Of a stretch of 64,000 nt of DNA, positions 1-35,369 are shown in pieces. The notes under the pieces were generated by a model. That model had not been told where the DNA came from. It ran no database searches and saw only the letters and a program-made list of their open reading frames with translations. Position 1 is the first letter of the stretch. The number at the start of each line of letters is the position of its first letter. The stretch is from positions 5,291,001 through 5,355,000 of the forward strand of contig WPIO01000016.1 of the NCBI GenBank assembly GCA_009760855.2, read 5' to 3'. This DNA is from Cristatella mucedo (Eukaryota > Bryozoa > Phylactolaemata > Cristatellidae). Position numbers and translations under genes: made by a program.

Positions 1-303
1 GGGCAGGGGGAGGGGGGCAATTGCCCCGTGCCCCTGCCCTCGCGGGCTAGCAAGGTGAGCTCTGGCCGCATCGAGCTTGCGTGCGAGAGAGCCGATCACC
101 TCAACAGAGCCTTAGATCACCTCAACTTGACCTTCTCCAGCGTTGCTTTAAGGTTCTTGCGGGAAAACTTCTCAGTTTATGGCAGGCCGATTCAAGAAGC
201 TGTGCATTCCGTGCAGCTTTTCTGAAGGTTTTGAAACAACATGCTTGCTATTTAACTGCAATCCCGATTTGATTTGCTCTACTGCCGAGGTCTGTGGGCA
301 ATG

Positions 304-475
<172 letters not shown>

Positions 476-479
<4 letters not shown>

Positions 480-904
480 GAGACATTTTCACCAGCGAAT
501 CTGGTTAACAGCGGCCGTGGCTAATGTTTGAGCAAGTGTAACATACACACTATTCTAGGCCATTGATTTCTTGCTCGGGCTACCAGGAACCGCTGAATAT
601 AATTTGCCTCTCACTTCTCCTGGGTGGCATTGCTTCGTTCTGACGCCTCTGACTTAGCCAGCGTTTTTAAAGACCTCGGCGTAGCCTGAAGGTATTTATT
701 CATGGTGAACCGAGATGACTTGCCTGACGACTTTTGTTCGAAGCGTCAAGATCACGCGTCACGTCGCTAACTTGTCGGTCTCCTAGGTCTCCACTTTCTT
801 GTTCCGGCTGCATGCTCTGCAGCTCAATAACTGCCTCCTCAGGTCTTCACTTGCACCACAAGCTCGGCTGATTTTGATCTTTGTCTGTGCCGGCTGTAGA
901 CCCC
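476..904. other. No feature seen
   Basis: Unique-looking sequence left of the first EGF exon; no splice-bounded open frame recognised. Confidence 0.4.
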
Positions 905-990
905 TGTGAGATCGCGCTTTCTGCTCCAGTGTACCATTTATTAATGCCTGGAACAGTCTGCCGACTGACATCCTGCTAACCCTGACTTGA
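905..990 (+). mobile_element. Possible LINE 3' coding remnant
   Basis: The frame around 930-985 reads INAWNSLPTDI and LTLT, like the AWSSL..PDLTTF end of the LINE ORF. Short and diverged. Confidence 0.3.
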
Positions 991-1139
991 CCTCATGAAT
1001 GACGACAAATTCAATCTCTTCTTAATAGCATAAGCTTAGTTCACGTTAATCACCTTCAATGAGGTTATTCTCGCTGAAATAGTGGTGGCTATTATCACTA
1101 ATCATTTGCAATGATTAACTAATCAATGCTTCCTTTCCA

Positions 1140-1218
1140 GTCTATGTGAAGTACCTAGACAGTAATCTAGTTCTCTTAGGGCACAATGGAAAAACTTTAT
1201 TTTTGTTGTTATTATTAT
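1140..1218 (+). mobile_element. LINE 3' tail fragment
   Basis: AGTACCTAGACAG and TTCTCTTAGGGCACAA followed by TTGTTATTATTAT match the 3' stem-loop and tail of the LINE at 8.4-10.2 kb. Confidence 0.7.
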
Positions 1219-1281
1219 CGTACACATCGGTTGTTCCTTGGCTGAGCCGACAGTCGACTCAGTCGGGCGAAGGGTGCTATG

Positions 1282-1389
1282 ATTGACTGGGCTTTGGGAC
1301 TTCGGCGTGACTGCTTGACTGTAAACCTTCCTCATATTGACTGGGCTTTGGGACTTCGGCGTGACTGCTTGACTGTAAACCTTCCTCAC
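1282..1389. repeat. 54-bp perfect tandem duplication
   Basis: Two head-to-tail 54-bp units (1282-1335, 1336-1389) starting ATTGACTGGGCTTTGGGAC, differing only at the last base. Eighteen codons per unit, but no gene supported. Confidence 0.95.
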
Positions 1390-1424
1390 CTGCCTGCTGC
1401 AGTACCTTTACTTTCCGTGGCCTA

Positions 1425-2215
1425 TACCTTGGAGTCATTGAAAATCTGGGTGTCCTGTTTCAAAGTGACTTGACACTAGACGAACACGTCGGCTCCACCG
1501 TCAGGCATGCCTACTTTCACCCGTGTAACATGAAAAGAAACTGGGCCTGCTTTGGGATGGATATGACATGCAGTTTGATCCATGCATTTGTGACATCCGG
1601 TCACGATTTTTGTAACTCACTACTTCAGATGTGCAATCAGACACTTGCAGTTGGTCCTAAACTCTGCAGCTCTCGGCTCCTCTGTAGTGAACGTCACAAT
1701 TATTACGTGACACGTCGCTTCTGGTCGACCTGGCGCCCCATCAAGCAGCCTATCGACTTCAAGGTTGTCGTTCACTCGCTTTTAAGTCCCTTCATTCTAT
1801 GACTCCAACTAACCTATGCAAACTTTTTCCCAATGAGACCAGGCGTCGTACCGCGAGCACTTCTTACTTAAGACGTTTAGCTGTGCCTCGAACCAACCTC
1901 AAATCCTTTGGAGACCGTGCCTTTAGTCAGTATGCTCCCAAAGCCCGGAGCTCACTACCGATTGACGTCACGACATTACCTGACTTGACATTTAAAAAGA
2001 AGCTAAGAATGTACCGGGTCGTCAGAGCATTCGCAGGGTCCCGTGTGAATTGTCCTTTTGTGTCTTTATGCATGCTACCACAGTGCATGCTATCCATGAT
2101 CAATTGACAGGCTTCCTTTGAAACGTGTAAAGTGTCTAGAAAGAGATTTAGTTCTCACATGTTGCGGTGTAAATATCTTGCTGGTTTTATTGACTTTAAT
2201 AATATTATCATTTTA
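1425..2215 (+). pseudogene. Decayed LINE RT 3' half
   Basis: Translation matches the C-terminal half of the intact LINE ORF in pieces (ENLGVLFQSDLTLDEHV, TNLKSFGDRAFSQYAPKA, PDLTFKKKLR), broken by frameshifts, then a 3' stem-loop remnant. Just upstream of EGF exon a. Confidence 0.85.
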
Positions 2216-2311
2216 ATTTGTAATTGAAGACGCATGTCCCTAACATTTGCTCATCGGGCCGAGAAGTTTTTCCGAGCTTAGGGCCGGATGCAATGACGCA
2301 TTGTATTACAG

Positions 2312-27818
<25,507 letters not shown>

Positions 27819-27959
27819 GGATGCCATTCATGCACATCCGCAGGGACCTCAACGGCTTGCATATCTACACGGATCGCCACCACGTCCACCCAGCCAACCA
27901 ACTATCTCCCCTCTCCAGTCGATGAATGTCATTCATCGACTGCCCAGGACAGTGAAGGA

Positions 27960-27961
<2 letters not shown>

Positions 27962-27997
<36 letters not shown>
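27962..27997. repeat. (CAG)n run
   Basis: About 11 CAG units in the putative 3'UTR of the EGF gene. Confidence 0.9.
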
Positions 27998-28037
27998 CCA
28001 CCACTCTGCCAAAGCAGCGCGACCGGCGTGCTATTGA

Positions 28038-28047
28038 AATAAATAAA
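28038..28047 (+). promoter_or_regulatory. Candidate polyadenylation signal for the EGF gene
   Basis: AATAAATAAA lies about 220 bp after the candidate stop at 27818. It lies at the 3' edge of an antisense SINE-A copy, so the signal may have been supplied by the insertion. It is supported only by motif and position. Confidence 0.35.
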
Positions 28048-28212
28048 AAGAAATGTAAATATAATTCATTTGCATGGCGCCCTAAGAGAATTTGATCTCT
28101 ATTCAGGCACTTCAGGTATGATGGGGAGGGCTCGAGCCCACGACCCCAGTTATCAAACACGTTCACTTTCACCTTGATCGGCCCAAGGGCCTTGACCACT
28201 GTGCCAAATTAG
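28048..28212 (-). mobile_element. SINE family A (antisense)
   Basis: Reverse complement ends GCGCC..ATGCAAATGAATTATATT. The box B reads GGGCTCGAGCCC. Lies just after the candidate last EGF exon; its 3' edge carries AATAAATAAA. Confidence 0.82.
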
Positions 28213-28654
28213 TGCTGCTGTTGATCAAGTGTCATGTACCAACTCAACGGCCACCCTCTCTGTCGGCTTCACATTGGTGATGACCATTCTGTGTCAACTG
28301 TGACTGCCACATCCGGGCTAAGGCTGGCTGGCTTAGTCGTACTACTTCTGAGCAGCCTCTGCAGACGGCTGAGTACTGAGCCGAGTCACTGAGTATGTAG
28401 TGTCCAGCCGAGCTGCTGCTCAACCGTATGACTTGCAAGGTCAGTGGCCTGATGGGTTGTTCGTGGGAGGGTCGGTGACTGGGCTTCAATCGAATCTGGA
28501 AAGTAGCAGCTTGTTGCAACACTGAACTTTAGCCTAACTGCAGACTCAAGCAGCACGGCCAAGGCATCAGTGGCCACATGCCGTCTCACACGGACATATA
28601 CATGCTCAGTAAGTGCTTACCGAAAAACTTGCAAACCGACACAGGTTAACATAA
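28213..28654. other. Intergenic, no feature seen
   Basis: No repeat or ORF with support. Confidence 0.4.
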
Positions 28655-28834
28655 ATTAAAATAAATCCTAGCTGATTAAACATCCTCGTTTTGTATAGCG
28701 ACAGAAGAGCCTTTACAGCTATCACCACCGCTTGCAGTGGCGATAAAGAATCGCCCACTGCAGGAATCGAACCCACGACCTCGGGACCGAGGTCGTGAAA
28801 GCAACCGCCTTACCTAGTGTGCCATCACGGCTTG
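28655..28834 (-). mobile_element. SINE family B (antisense)
   Basis: Full-length reverse copy: CCTAGCTGATTAAACATCC to GGAATCGAACCCACGACC and CTTACCTAGTGTGCCATCAC. Confidence 0.88.
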
Positions 28835-29035
28835 GGCCAGCTCTCACAGTCACAGCCATTTCTGCTGCTGCTGCTGGAGGATGAGGCCTCTGAGTCACAA
28901 CTTGTGACTCAGATCAGCCTTCGGATGAGCTGGGTTGCCTTATGCGTTTGGAAAAGGGTCTCCGACTACATAGCTGCAGTCTCTACATATCCAGTAAAGA
29001 AACAGTGCCGGCAATACTGTACTCGTGCACATCGA

Positions 29036-29130
29036 TAGCTACATAGGCTTTGAGTGCACCGTAGACAACGTCTGTGTAGCACCAACACAATCATTGTGGC
29101 TTTGTAGAGCTACATACATGGACATATTAC
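29036..29130 (+). repeat. Dispersed repeat family C
   Basis: TAGGCTTTGAGTGCACC and TTGTGGCTTTGTAGAGCTAC, ending ATTACATTA. Shares text with four other places (15.4, 44.1, 58.7, 63.95 kb). Unclassified. Confidence 0.6.

Positions 29131-29133
<3 letters not shown>

Positions 29134-29193
<60 letters not shown>
29134..29193. repeat. (TA)n microsatellite
   Basis: Pure TA, directly at the end of a family C repeat (ATTACATTA). Confidence 0.97.
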
Positions 29194-29195
<2 letters not shown>

Positions 29196-29929
29196 CATGG
29201 CTTTTTATGACGGATTTTGCGGTTGTATAAGCTCAGTAATGCAAGCTGGGAGGTGTGTAATGCTATCGGTGTAATGTAATGTAATCCTACTTCACCTTCA
29301 CCACGTGCCGGTTAGTGAACAGAGTTTGTTGAAAGCTCTCCGGATCAGTTTCCCCACCCTCCCAACTGTCATGCTATAAATGTTACCTGGAAGCTGTAAG
29401 ATTTCCTCAGATCTCCCCAAACATGTTTGAAGGGCCTCAGTTCCTTAAAGCAGATGTCGACTGGTGGTTTATTTATGTTCAATTATCAAGATGGGGTCGG
29501 CTGTTGGGGCAGGGGCGGAAGGCTGATTGACCGATGAGTACTCATTCAACAGTGCACAGAGATGCCAGTGAACTTGGCCAAGTGCAGTTTGCAAGATTGC
29601 AAAAGTGCAGGTGACTTTCTAGGCACCATCTATGTAGCCAATTAGAATCAAGATGGCTTCTCTCGCAACGGAAATCTGCACCACGGGAAATGTTGCTTGG
29701 GCAAGCTAGGGTGGTTAGGGCAAGCAATCTTTGAGGCGTGGCGAAATCCCAAATGGCAACCAGCGCAGTGGTAGCCAGCTACGGCGAAGGTGATTCATGC
29801 ATTTGAAATATCGTTGCCTAATTCAAATGCTGATCAAAGGGGCAAAAAGTATGATGCATGGTGCTGTCGTTAGTGAGAGGGAGGTGAGTGAGAGGGAGAG
29901 AGAGAGAAGGGAATGGGGAGAGAGAGATA
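29194..29929. other. Intergenic, no feature seen
   Basis: No repeat or ORF with support. Confidence 0.4.
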
Positions 29930-29931
29930 AA

Positions 29932-29979
<48 letters not shown>

Positions 29980-29983
29980 TACA

Positions 29984-30071
<88 letters not shown>
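29930..30071. repeat. (TA)n microsatellite flanked by (GA)
   Basis: Long TA array with a few C interruptions; GA-rich on both sides. Confidence 0.97.
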
Positions 30072-30075
<4 letters not shown>

Positions 30076-31107
30076 GTGACGGGGAGAGAAAGAGACAGAC
30101 GAGCACACGGAGACAGACAGACAGCACAGAGTCTTGGTGCACTAGCATGTGGACACTCATAGCACTGTGCACCTGTTGTCTCTTTGTTTTGTTTCCGGTT
30201 TCAGTCTGTAGCTTAAGAATTTCTAGAAACCAAAGCAGAGAGTAGCAGAAGAAAGAATTTGACCGAGGATCTATGAAGTGAAATGAGGAAGATTAATGGC
30301 AAGAGCAGCTGAGCTACTTGAGGCTTAGTGGACTGTCGAGACAAAGAGAGCGAGAGCTGAAAGGAGAAGCAGCTCTCGAAGCGAGAGACAAGAGTTAGAG
30401 GCAGTCGAGAAGCCTTTGACGAATGGCAGAGAGATGCAAATGCTGCTATGCATTCTGAGGTGGCAACGGATTGCAAATGCACTGGACTTCTGCACCGAAG
30501 CTTCCATCTCCTAGTCGAAGCTTCTATTCGCACGTGCAACCTCACACCCTGCTTCTGCTTCCAATAGTAAAGCTTCTAGGCACGCCAATCTGCTCTGAGT
30601 CTGATGCCCTGACTCCCTCCCTGGAAATGATCAGAACTATGGCAGCCTGCATAACTAATGGCATCACAGCTACATGTTATATAGCATTTTGTTGTGGGCT
30701 GCACAAACCTCCCGGTTAGGCCGTGCACAGCAGTGAACGATGCAGAGTAAAATACTCTCATAGCCACATGCGCAAGTGCACCAACCCAACGGTCCGTCCA
30801 TTCCAAAGGCAGATGTGCTCGTGGCATAGGTATTTATGGCCGCAAAATTACAAATATTCCGAGAATTTTGCTCAAAATTTCCGTCTGTGCTTTACAAGAA
30901 GCCGCCGTAGAACGGAGTTAGCAGCGATTGGCTACTCTTGTAACCAAATCAAGGTGAACCAGTAAATCTATTACTTATACAAAGTAAAAAAATATATAAA
31001 GCTAAGATAAGTGGGTCCCAAGCTTGGCTGCAACACCTATGGCCCAGCATCAACTGGGGAATATTCTGGGCGAGCGAATGCTACGCGCACACGAAAGTGT
31101 TGCGTGT

Positions 31108-31147
31108 GCGCGTGCGTGCATGTGTGTGTGTGCGTGTGTGTACGTGC
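31108..31147. repeat. (GT)n/(GC) alternating run
   Basis: Alternating purine-pyrimidine with Z-DNA potential. Confidence 0.8.
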
Positions 31148-31375
31148 GGGATTGCAGGTAGTTGTTGCAATCGTTGATGCTGGCTGGGTTTCGAGGCCAG
31201 CGTTCACCGAATACCAGAGTTAGTGTCGAGAACTTCATTTCAGCCACATAGCCACCGTGACCAGGCCTCAGCAACAAGCTATTGCAACCCATCTAGGATA
31301 TCCTGGTACTACAGTTTGAAAAGAAGTTCAATTTCCAGCCTTCAAAAGAGGCCTGTGAAGGGGCGGCCGAGGTCT

Positions 31376-31412
31376 GGATCAAGGGAGGATCAAGGGAGGA
31401 TCAAGGGAGGAG
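31376..31412. repeat. 11-bp tandem repeat
   Basis: Three copies of GATCAAGGGAG. Confidence 0.9.
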
Positions 31413-32039
31413 AAGATCCGAGGAAGGATCGCACGAAGGTCGCATTAAACCTTTGCATAGAATTGCTGTGTGCACGCTCACTCAAGTCTGTATGTTTTAC
31501 CTGTGTTTGATGCAACTTGGTCATTGTCAAGCTGAAATTAAAACTCCCATCCCATCACTTGTGCTCATGGTAAGGGGAGAAAAGCAAGTCGACGGCAGCT
31601 CGACCTGGTTCCTCATAGCTATCGGCACACGCTCCTGCTTCCGACTGCATGGAGGCAGGAGCGTGTCTCGAGGATCGGCATCGTGTCTCTTGATCTGGCC
31701 TCCCTCTGGCTCTGCCCGAAAGCGATAACAGCTGCCTGCTCCAATCGATGCTGCCGGCTGGACAGGGATAGGCAAAGCAGCAGCTGCCGTTTCAGCCTTT
31801 TAAAGCCTTCAAGGCCCCGGCCCGGCTCTGTTTCCCACGTCAAGAACTCGCAGCCGGCCTGACATCGGAATTAATGAGTCAGCTTAATGCCTCTGCCGTC
31901 CTAGTTGCTGCGGAGTAGTGCAGCCACGCCCCCACCGTCGGCAGCTCTGCCAACAGCAGTGATCTGGTTGGTGACAACTGAACCAGGCCACCTTCCAGGA
32001 CCCTTGAATCCGATAGGAGGGCCCTTCGTCGATGCTGCC

Positions 32040-32620
32040 TGTGCACACTAATTGGGCCTCCCAGAAAGGGTGCCTCGGCTCCCTGTCCAGGGGCTGCGTG
32101 GAATCACAAATAGGTTGGTCCTATCATTCTTGAGCTTGCAGAACTTGGTGCCATCCAAAAGGAAATGCCGTCGATGCAGGCAGCCGCGGTTCCGAAAGGA
32201 AACAGAATCAGGAACAATGTGCTTGGCAATAGCCACACAGAGAGCGAGAGAGAGAGCAAGAGAGAGAGAGAGAAGAGAGAGAGGGAGAGTATCGTGAGGC
32301 ACCGCGTACTTTAAGGACTCTTTGGAAGACAGGGAGTGGTTTGCATCGACGTCTGACATCTCTTACTTAGATAGAACCTAACCCAGTTTAGCACTGTGAT
32401 ACCTAGAATTGTTGGAGGAGAGATCCTCCAACAATTTCTATTCCCGAGGGATCGGGCGGTCTGTGCTGATCACTAGTGTCAAATGCTGCTGATAGATACG
32501 ATGAGTACCAGTAGAGGCCCTACATGATCTGCATTGCTCACAAGGTCATTGAAAACCCAAAGCAGAGCAGTTTTCACGAAATGGTTTGCTGGAAATCCCT
32601 ATTGGAACTTTCTAGCAATA
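32040..32620 (-). pseudogene. Old antisense LINE RT remnant split by (GA)n
   Basis: Minus-strand pieces read FNDLVSNADHV, AFDTSDQ, SLSSKESLKYAVPHDT, VAIAKHIV and KFCKLKNDRTNLFVI, in the same order as the intact RT. A (GA)n run at 32239-32290 sits where the RT4-RT5 link should be. Confidence 0.8.
32407..32436. repeat. Perfect 13-bp hairpin
   Basis: AATTGTTGGAGGA, loop GAGA, then its exact complement. Lies inside the old LINE remnant. Confidence 0.85.
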
Positions 32621-33206
32621 TCTGATGAATCGATGTAATAATTTAGATGCTGTGCCGATACTTACTTGTTCGAGTGTCTTCTTGGATAAGAACGGTAGCA
32701 TGGAGACTGGACAAAATCTACTTAAATATTATCGTTAATATATTACTTATTTATTTATTTATAACAGTTTTTATAACAGTTGGCAGAAACAGGTCTGTGC
32801 ATCTCGAAAAGAGACTTGACGGGACAGGTTCTACGAGACTGGGATTGTTTTGTCTTGTGGCCTGGGAGACTAGTTTAGCAACTAGCAGGGTAGAGAGTGG
32901 AATGGATTGGCTCGATCACGTGGGGCAGTACGTTTGCCGAGGATTGGTACAGAAGGCAGTCGATAGTGAATATGAACATTCTGGGTTATCGTTCTGTGAT
33001 TGATTTTTTTCACTACTCTGTAAAAAAAATTGGGCTTGGCCTTAATAAAATATATTTGTTCGACCGGAAATAGTCTTCCAATGCAGTGGTCACCAAGTGC
33101 CGAACTTTTTAGTGGACTTCTGAAGTCGTTGCATAGTTTTTCCTTGCTTTTATTTATGTCAGCCGTCAAACCAAGATAAGACTTGTCACTGGCCTCCGTC
33201 CGGGTC
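32621..33206. other. Intergenic, no feature seen
   Basis: No feature recognised; AT-rich near 32735-32775. Confidence 0.4.
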
Positions 33207-33370
33207 TTAGCCCAGCAAGTTAGGTGCTAGCTCTGCCCAGGTCGTGGGTTCGAATCCTGCAGTGGGCGATCCTTTATCGCCCACTGCAAGCAGTGGCGAC
33301 AGCAGGAGTGGCTCTTCTGCCACCCACCATATAAATGAGGCTGCTTTATAAATCAGCCGAGGATTTTTTC
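33207..33370 (+). mobile_element. SINE family B
   Basis: TAGCCCAGCAAGTTAGG (A box) and GGGTTCGAATCCTGC (B box), GATCCTTTATCGCCCACTGC body, T-rich end. Confidence 0.85.
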
Positions 33371-34906
33371 CATTTAGTCCGAGGTGCATGCTCATCAAGG
33401 TCGTTTCCTGGTTTCGAGCTGCTGCATGGCATCGAGGAGTTAAGGCCAGTGGGAGGGTCAAGTTGAAGCAGCAGATGAAAGAGCAGACGACGTACAAGCA
33501 CTTCCACTTGGACCTGGGAGCAGAGCTCAAAATCCTGATCTCTTGACTGCAGAAGCCGTCAGAGACGCTAGGTAAACGGTGCTAGCCAGGCAGACTCACT
33601 CCATGATCGTTCGGCTTTTTGCTCGGCACAGCTCACAGCATCGGGCAAGGCAGTGATGGGACACGTGCCCATGCTGCATACACCCACTCAAGTCTGACAA
33701 GCGTACAGTCCTACTGCAGCTTGCAGTTGTTTATCGCAATCTCACTGCAGCTCAGTGACTGGTATGGGGGGAAGGAGGGAGGGAGCAGGGGCTGAGAGAT
33801 GGAAGCTCAGTGCAGTCAGCGCCAGCCGGACTGAAGGGGCGTGCCCAGGACTGAAATAGCGATCGTTGGCAAAAGCCCGCTCCCTTGCCAACTAGATGGC
33901 AGGGGAGTAAGCAACACTACCCACGCGGCCTCTGACAGACAGTGGGCATAATCTAAACGACAGGTTATCTCTCTTGGGACCTGGCTTCGGTGGCTAGCTA
34001 GTTGGCAGCTCATAACCCAATTAGGCAGGCAGTCGCCTAGCAGAAGTAATTGCCTGAGATCCAATCTGCACCTGGTGTCGTACCACTGCAGCTTCGCTCG
34101 ACAGCATACTGAATGTCTGCCTGTCTGTTGGGTCGAGCACAGGAATAGAAGGGGGTCACAGGGGTGCACCCTTGAGGCAGCAGTGCAATGGTGCCACCGA
34201 CAGATAACCTGCACTCGGTTTTTGAGGTTGGCCAGTCACGGTTCTTGTACAAACAGATGGCTCCAATAACAGGTTCAGCAGTACTTGAGCACAGCCTGGG
34301 GGGTCAGGGCTAGGCTGCACCTCGGCAGCTCACCTCTTATCTGACCTGCAGTGTCGTGAAACTGTCTTATCATACTCCAACCTGCCCCCAAATGCGACGG
34401 CATCTCTAACGATTTTAACATTCTACCACGGCCGAGCCAAAAAAAAGCAGGCCGAGCCAAGTCTGCCACGAATCTTCTTGTCTGCCGAAACGATAGCAAG
34501 TCGACCTAGACAACAGGCTGCACGGCCACTGCCTCAGGTGACTCAGCTAGGCCAGGTCAGGGAATGATGCATCCCTTCAAATGAAAAGTCACACCGGCGG
34601 CCATCTGGCCTGGCCATCTCAAAATATCGACCATTCGTCCGACGGGTCATGTGAGGTTAATCATCCACTAGTGGCTTGCATTAATTTCAGTGTTTACCGA
34701 CTACTGGCTTCAACACGTCCAGACTCTAACTACTTGACCGACTGCTCCTACCGGAGGTGGCATGCCGGTCAAGTGCCGGTGACCAGCACGGTGCTGCTGC
34801 CCACATCACTTTGCCGCCTCCCGCACCAGAAAGGTGAAAGGCCGGAAGCTTGTCGAGCCAGCCGACGAACGAGCTCACTTTGGCCGGAAGCAGACAGACA
34901 AACGGC
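33371..34906. other. Intergenic between convergent genes
   Basis: No feature recognised before the IF polyadenylation signal. Confidence 0.4.
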
Positions 34907-34912
34907 TTTATT
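34907..34912 (-). promoter_or_regulatory. Candidate polyadenylation signal of the IF gene
   Basis: Minus-strand AATAAA lies about 420 bp after the stop codon. It is the only one I see between the stop and this position, implying a 3'UTR of roughly 440 nt that includes a short (GA)n near the stop. Confidence 0.55.
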
Positions 34913-35330
34913 TCATTTGAGCATGGCCCGTGCACTCGCACGTCGAGCGGCAGCACTGGTTGAACTAGTCGCCGGCTCGCGAATGAGGCTCGGGTGCGCG
35001 ATCAACCACTGCTCTGCGCGCGCAAGCGCTCTGCCGGAAGCGAGCGCAGCTTCCGGCTTTAACTAGATCCCGCTACGTGCCGTGCATATGATATTAGGAT
35101 AACATGGAAAAGTATACAAAATGAGAGGAAAGAGCCGGGGGCGATGCTGCCTGAAGACTTCTTCTTCACGGTCGGATCAGCCACCGCTGTCGACTTCATT
35201 CAAATTCAAACAAGTAAAAGTAGTAGTAGTCGCCGTCTGCTGGCTAAGCTCTCCCGGGCAGAGCCAACCCTAGCCCGCGGTTTGGGCCAGGCCGCTTGCC
35301 AGGCTCTCTCTCTCTCTCTCGGCTTCTCGT

Positions 35331-35369
35331 CTAAGCGTACACGGTCTTCTGGATGTGGTCTGCCTTGAC
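35331..35369 (-). CDS. IF exon 8: C-terminus and stop
   Basis: The acceptor is CGTCTTTTGCAG. The exon encodes VKADHIQKTVYA and TAG at 35333-35331. The ending has no cysteine, so no prenylation. Confidence 0.92.
   Translation of the reverse strand, partial: VKADHIQKTVYA

Larger units (their letters stand above)
30072..32039. other. Intergenic
   Basis: Only the short GT and 11-bp repeats listed separately; a GA-rich purine stretch at 30225-30445. Confidence 0.4.

Noticed and set aside
29797-30172. ORFs of Ile-Tyr repeats
   Set aside because: Translations of (TA)n; also at 19153-19500 and 60359-60782. No gene context.
34581-35066. 161-codon + strand ORF
   Set aside because: Overlaps the filament 3'UTR on the opposite strand and has no domain.
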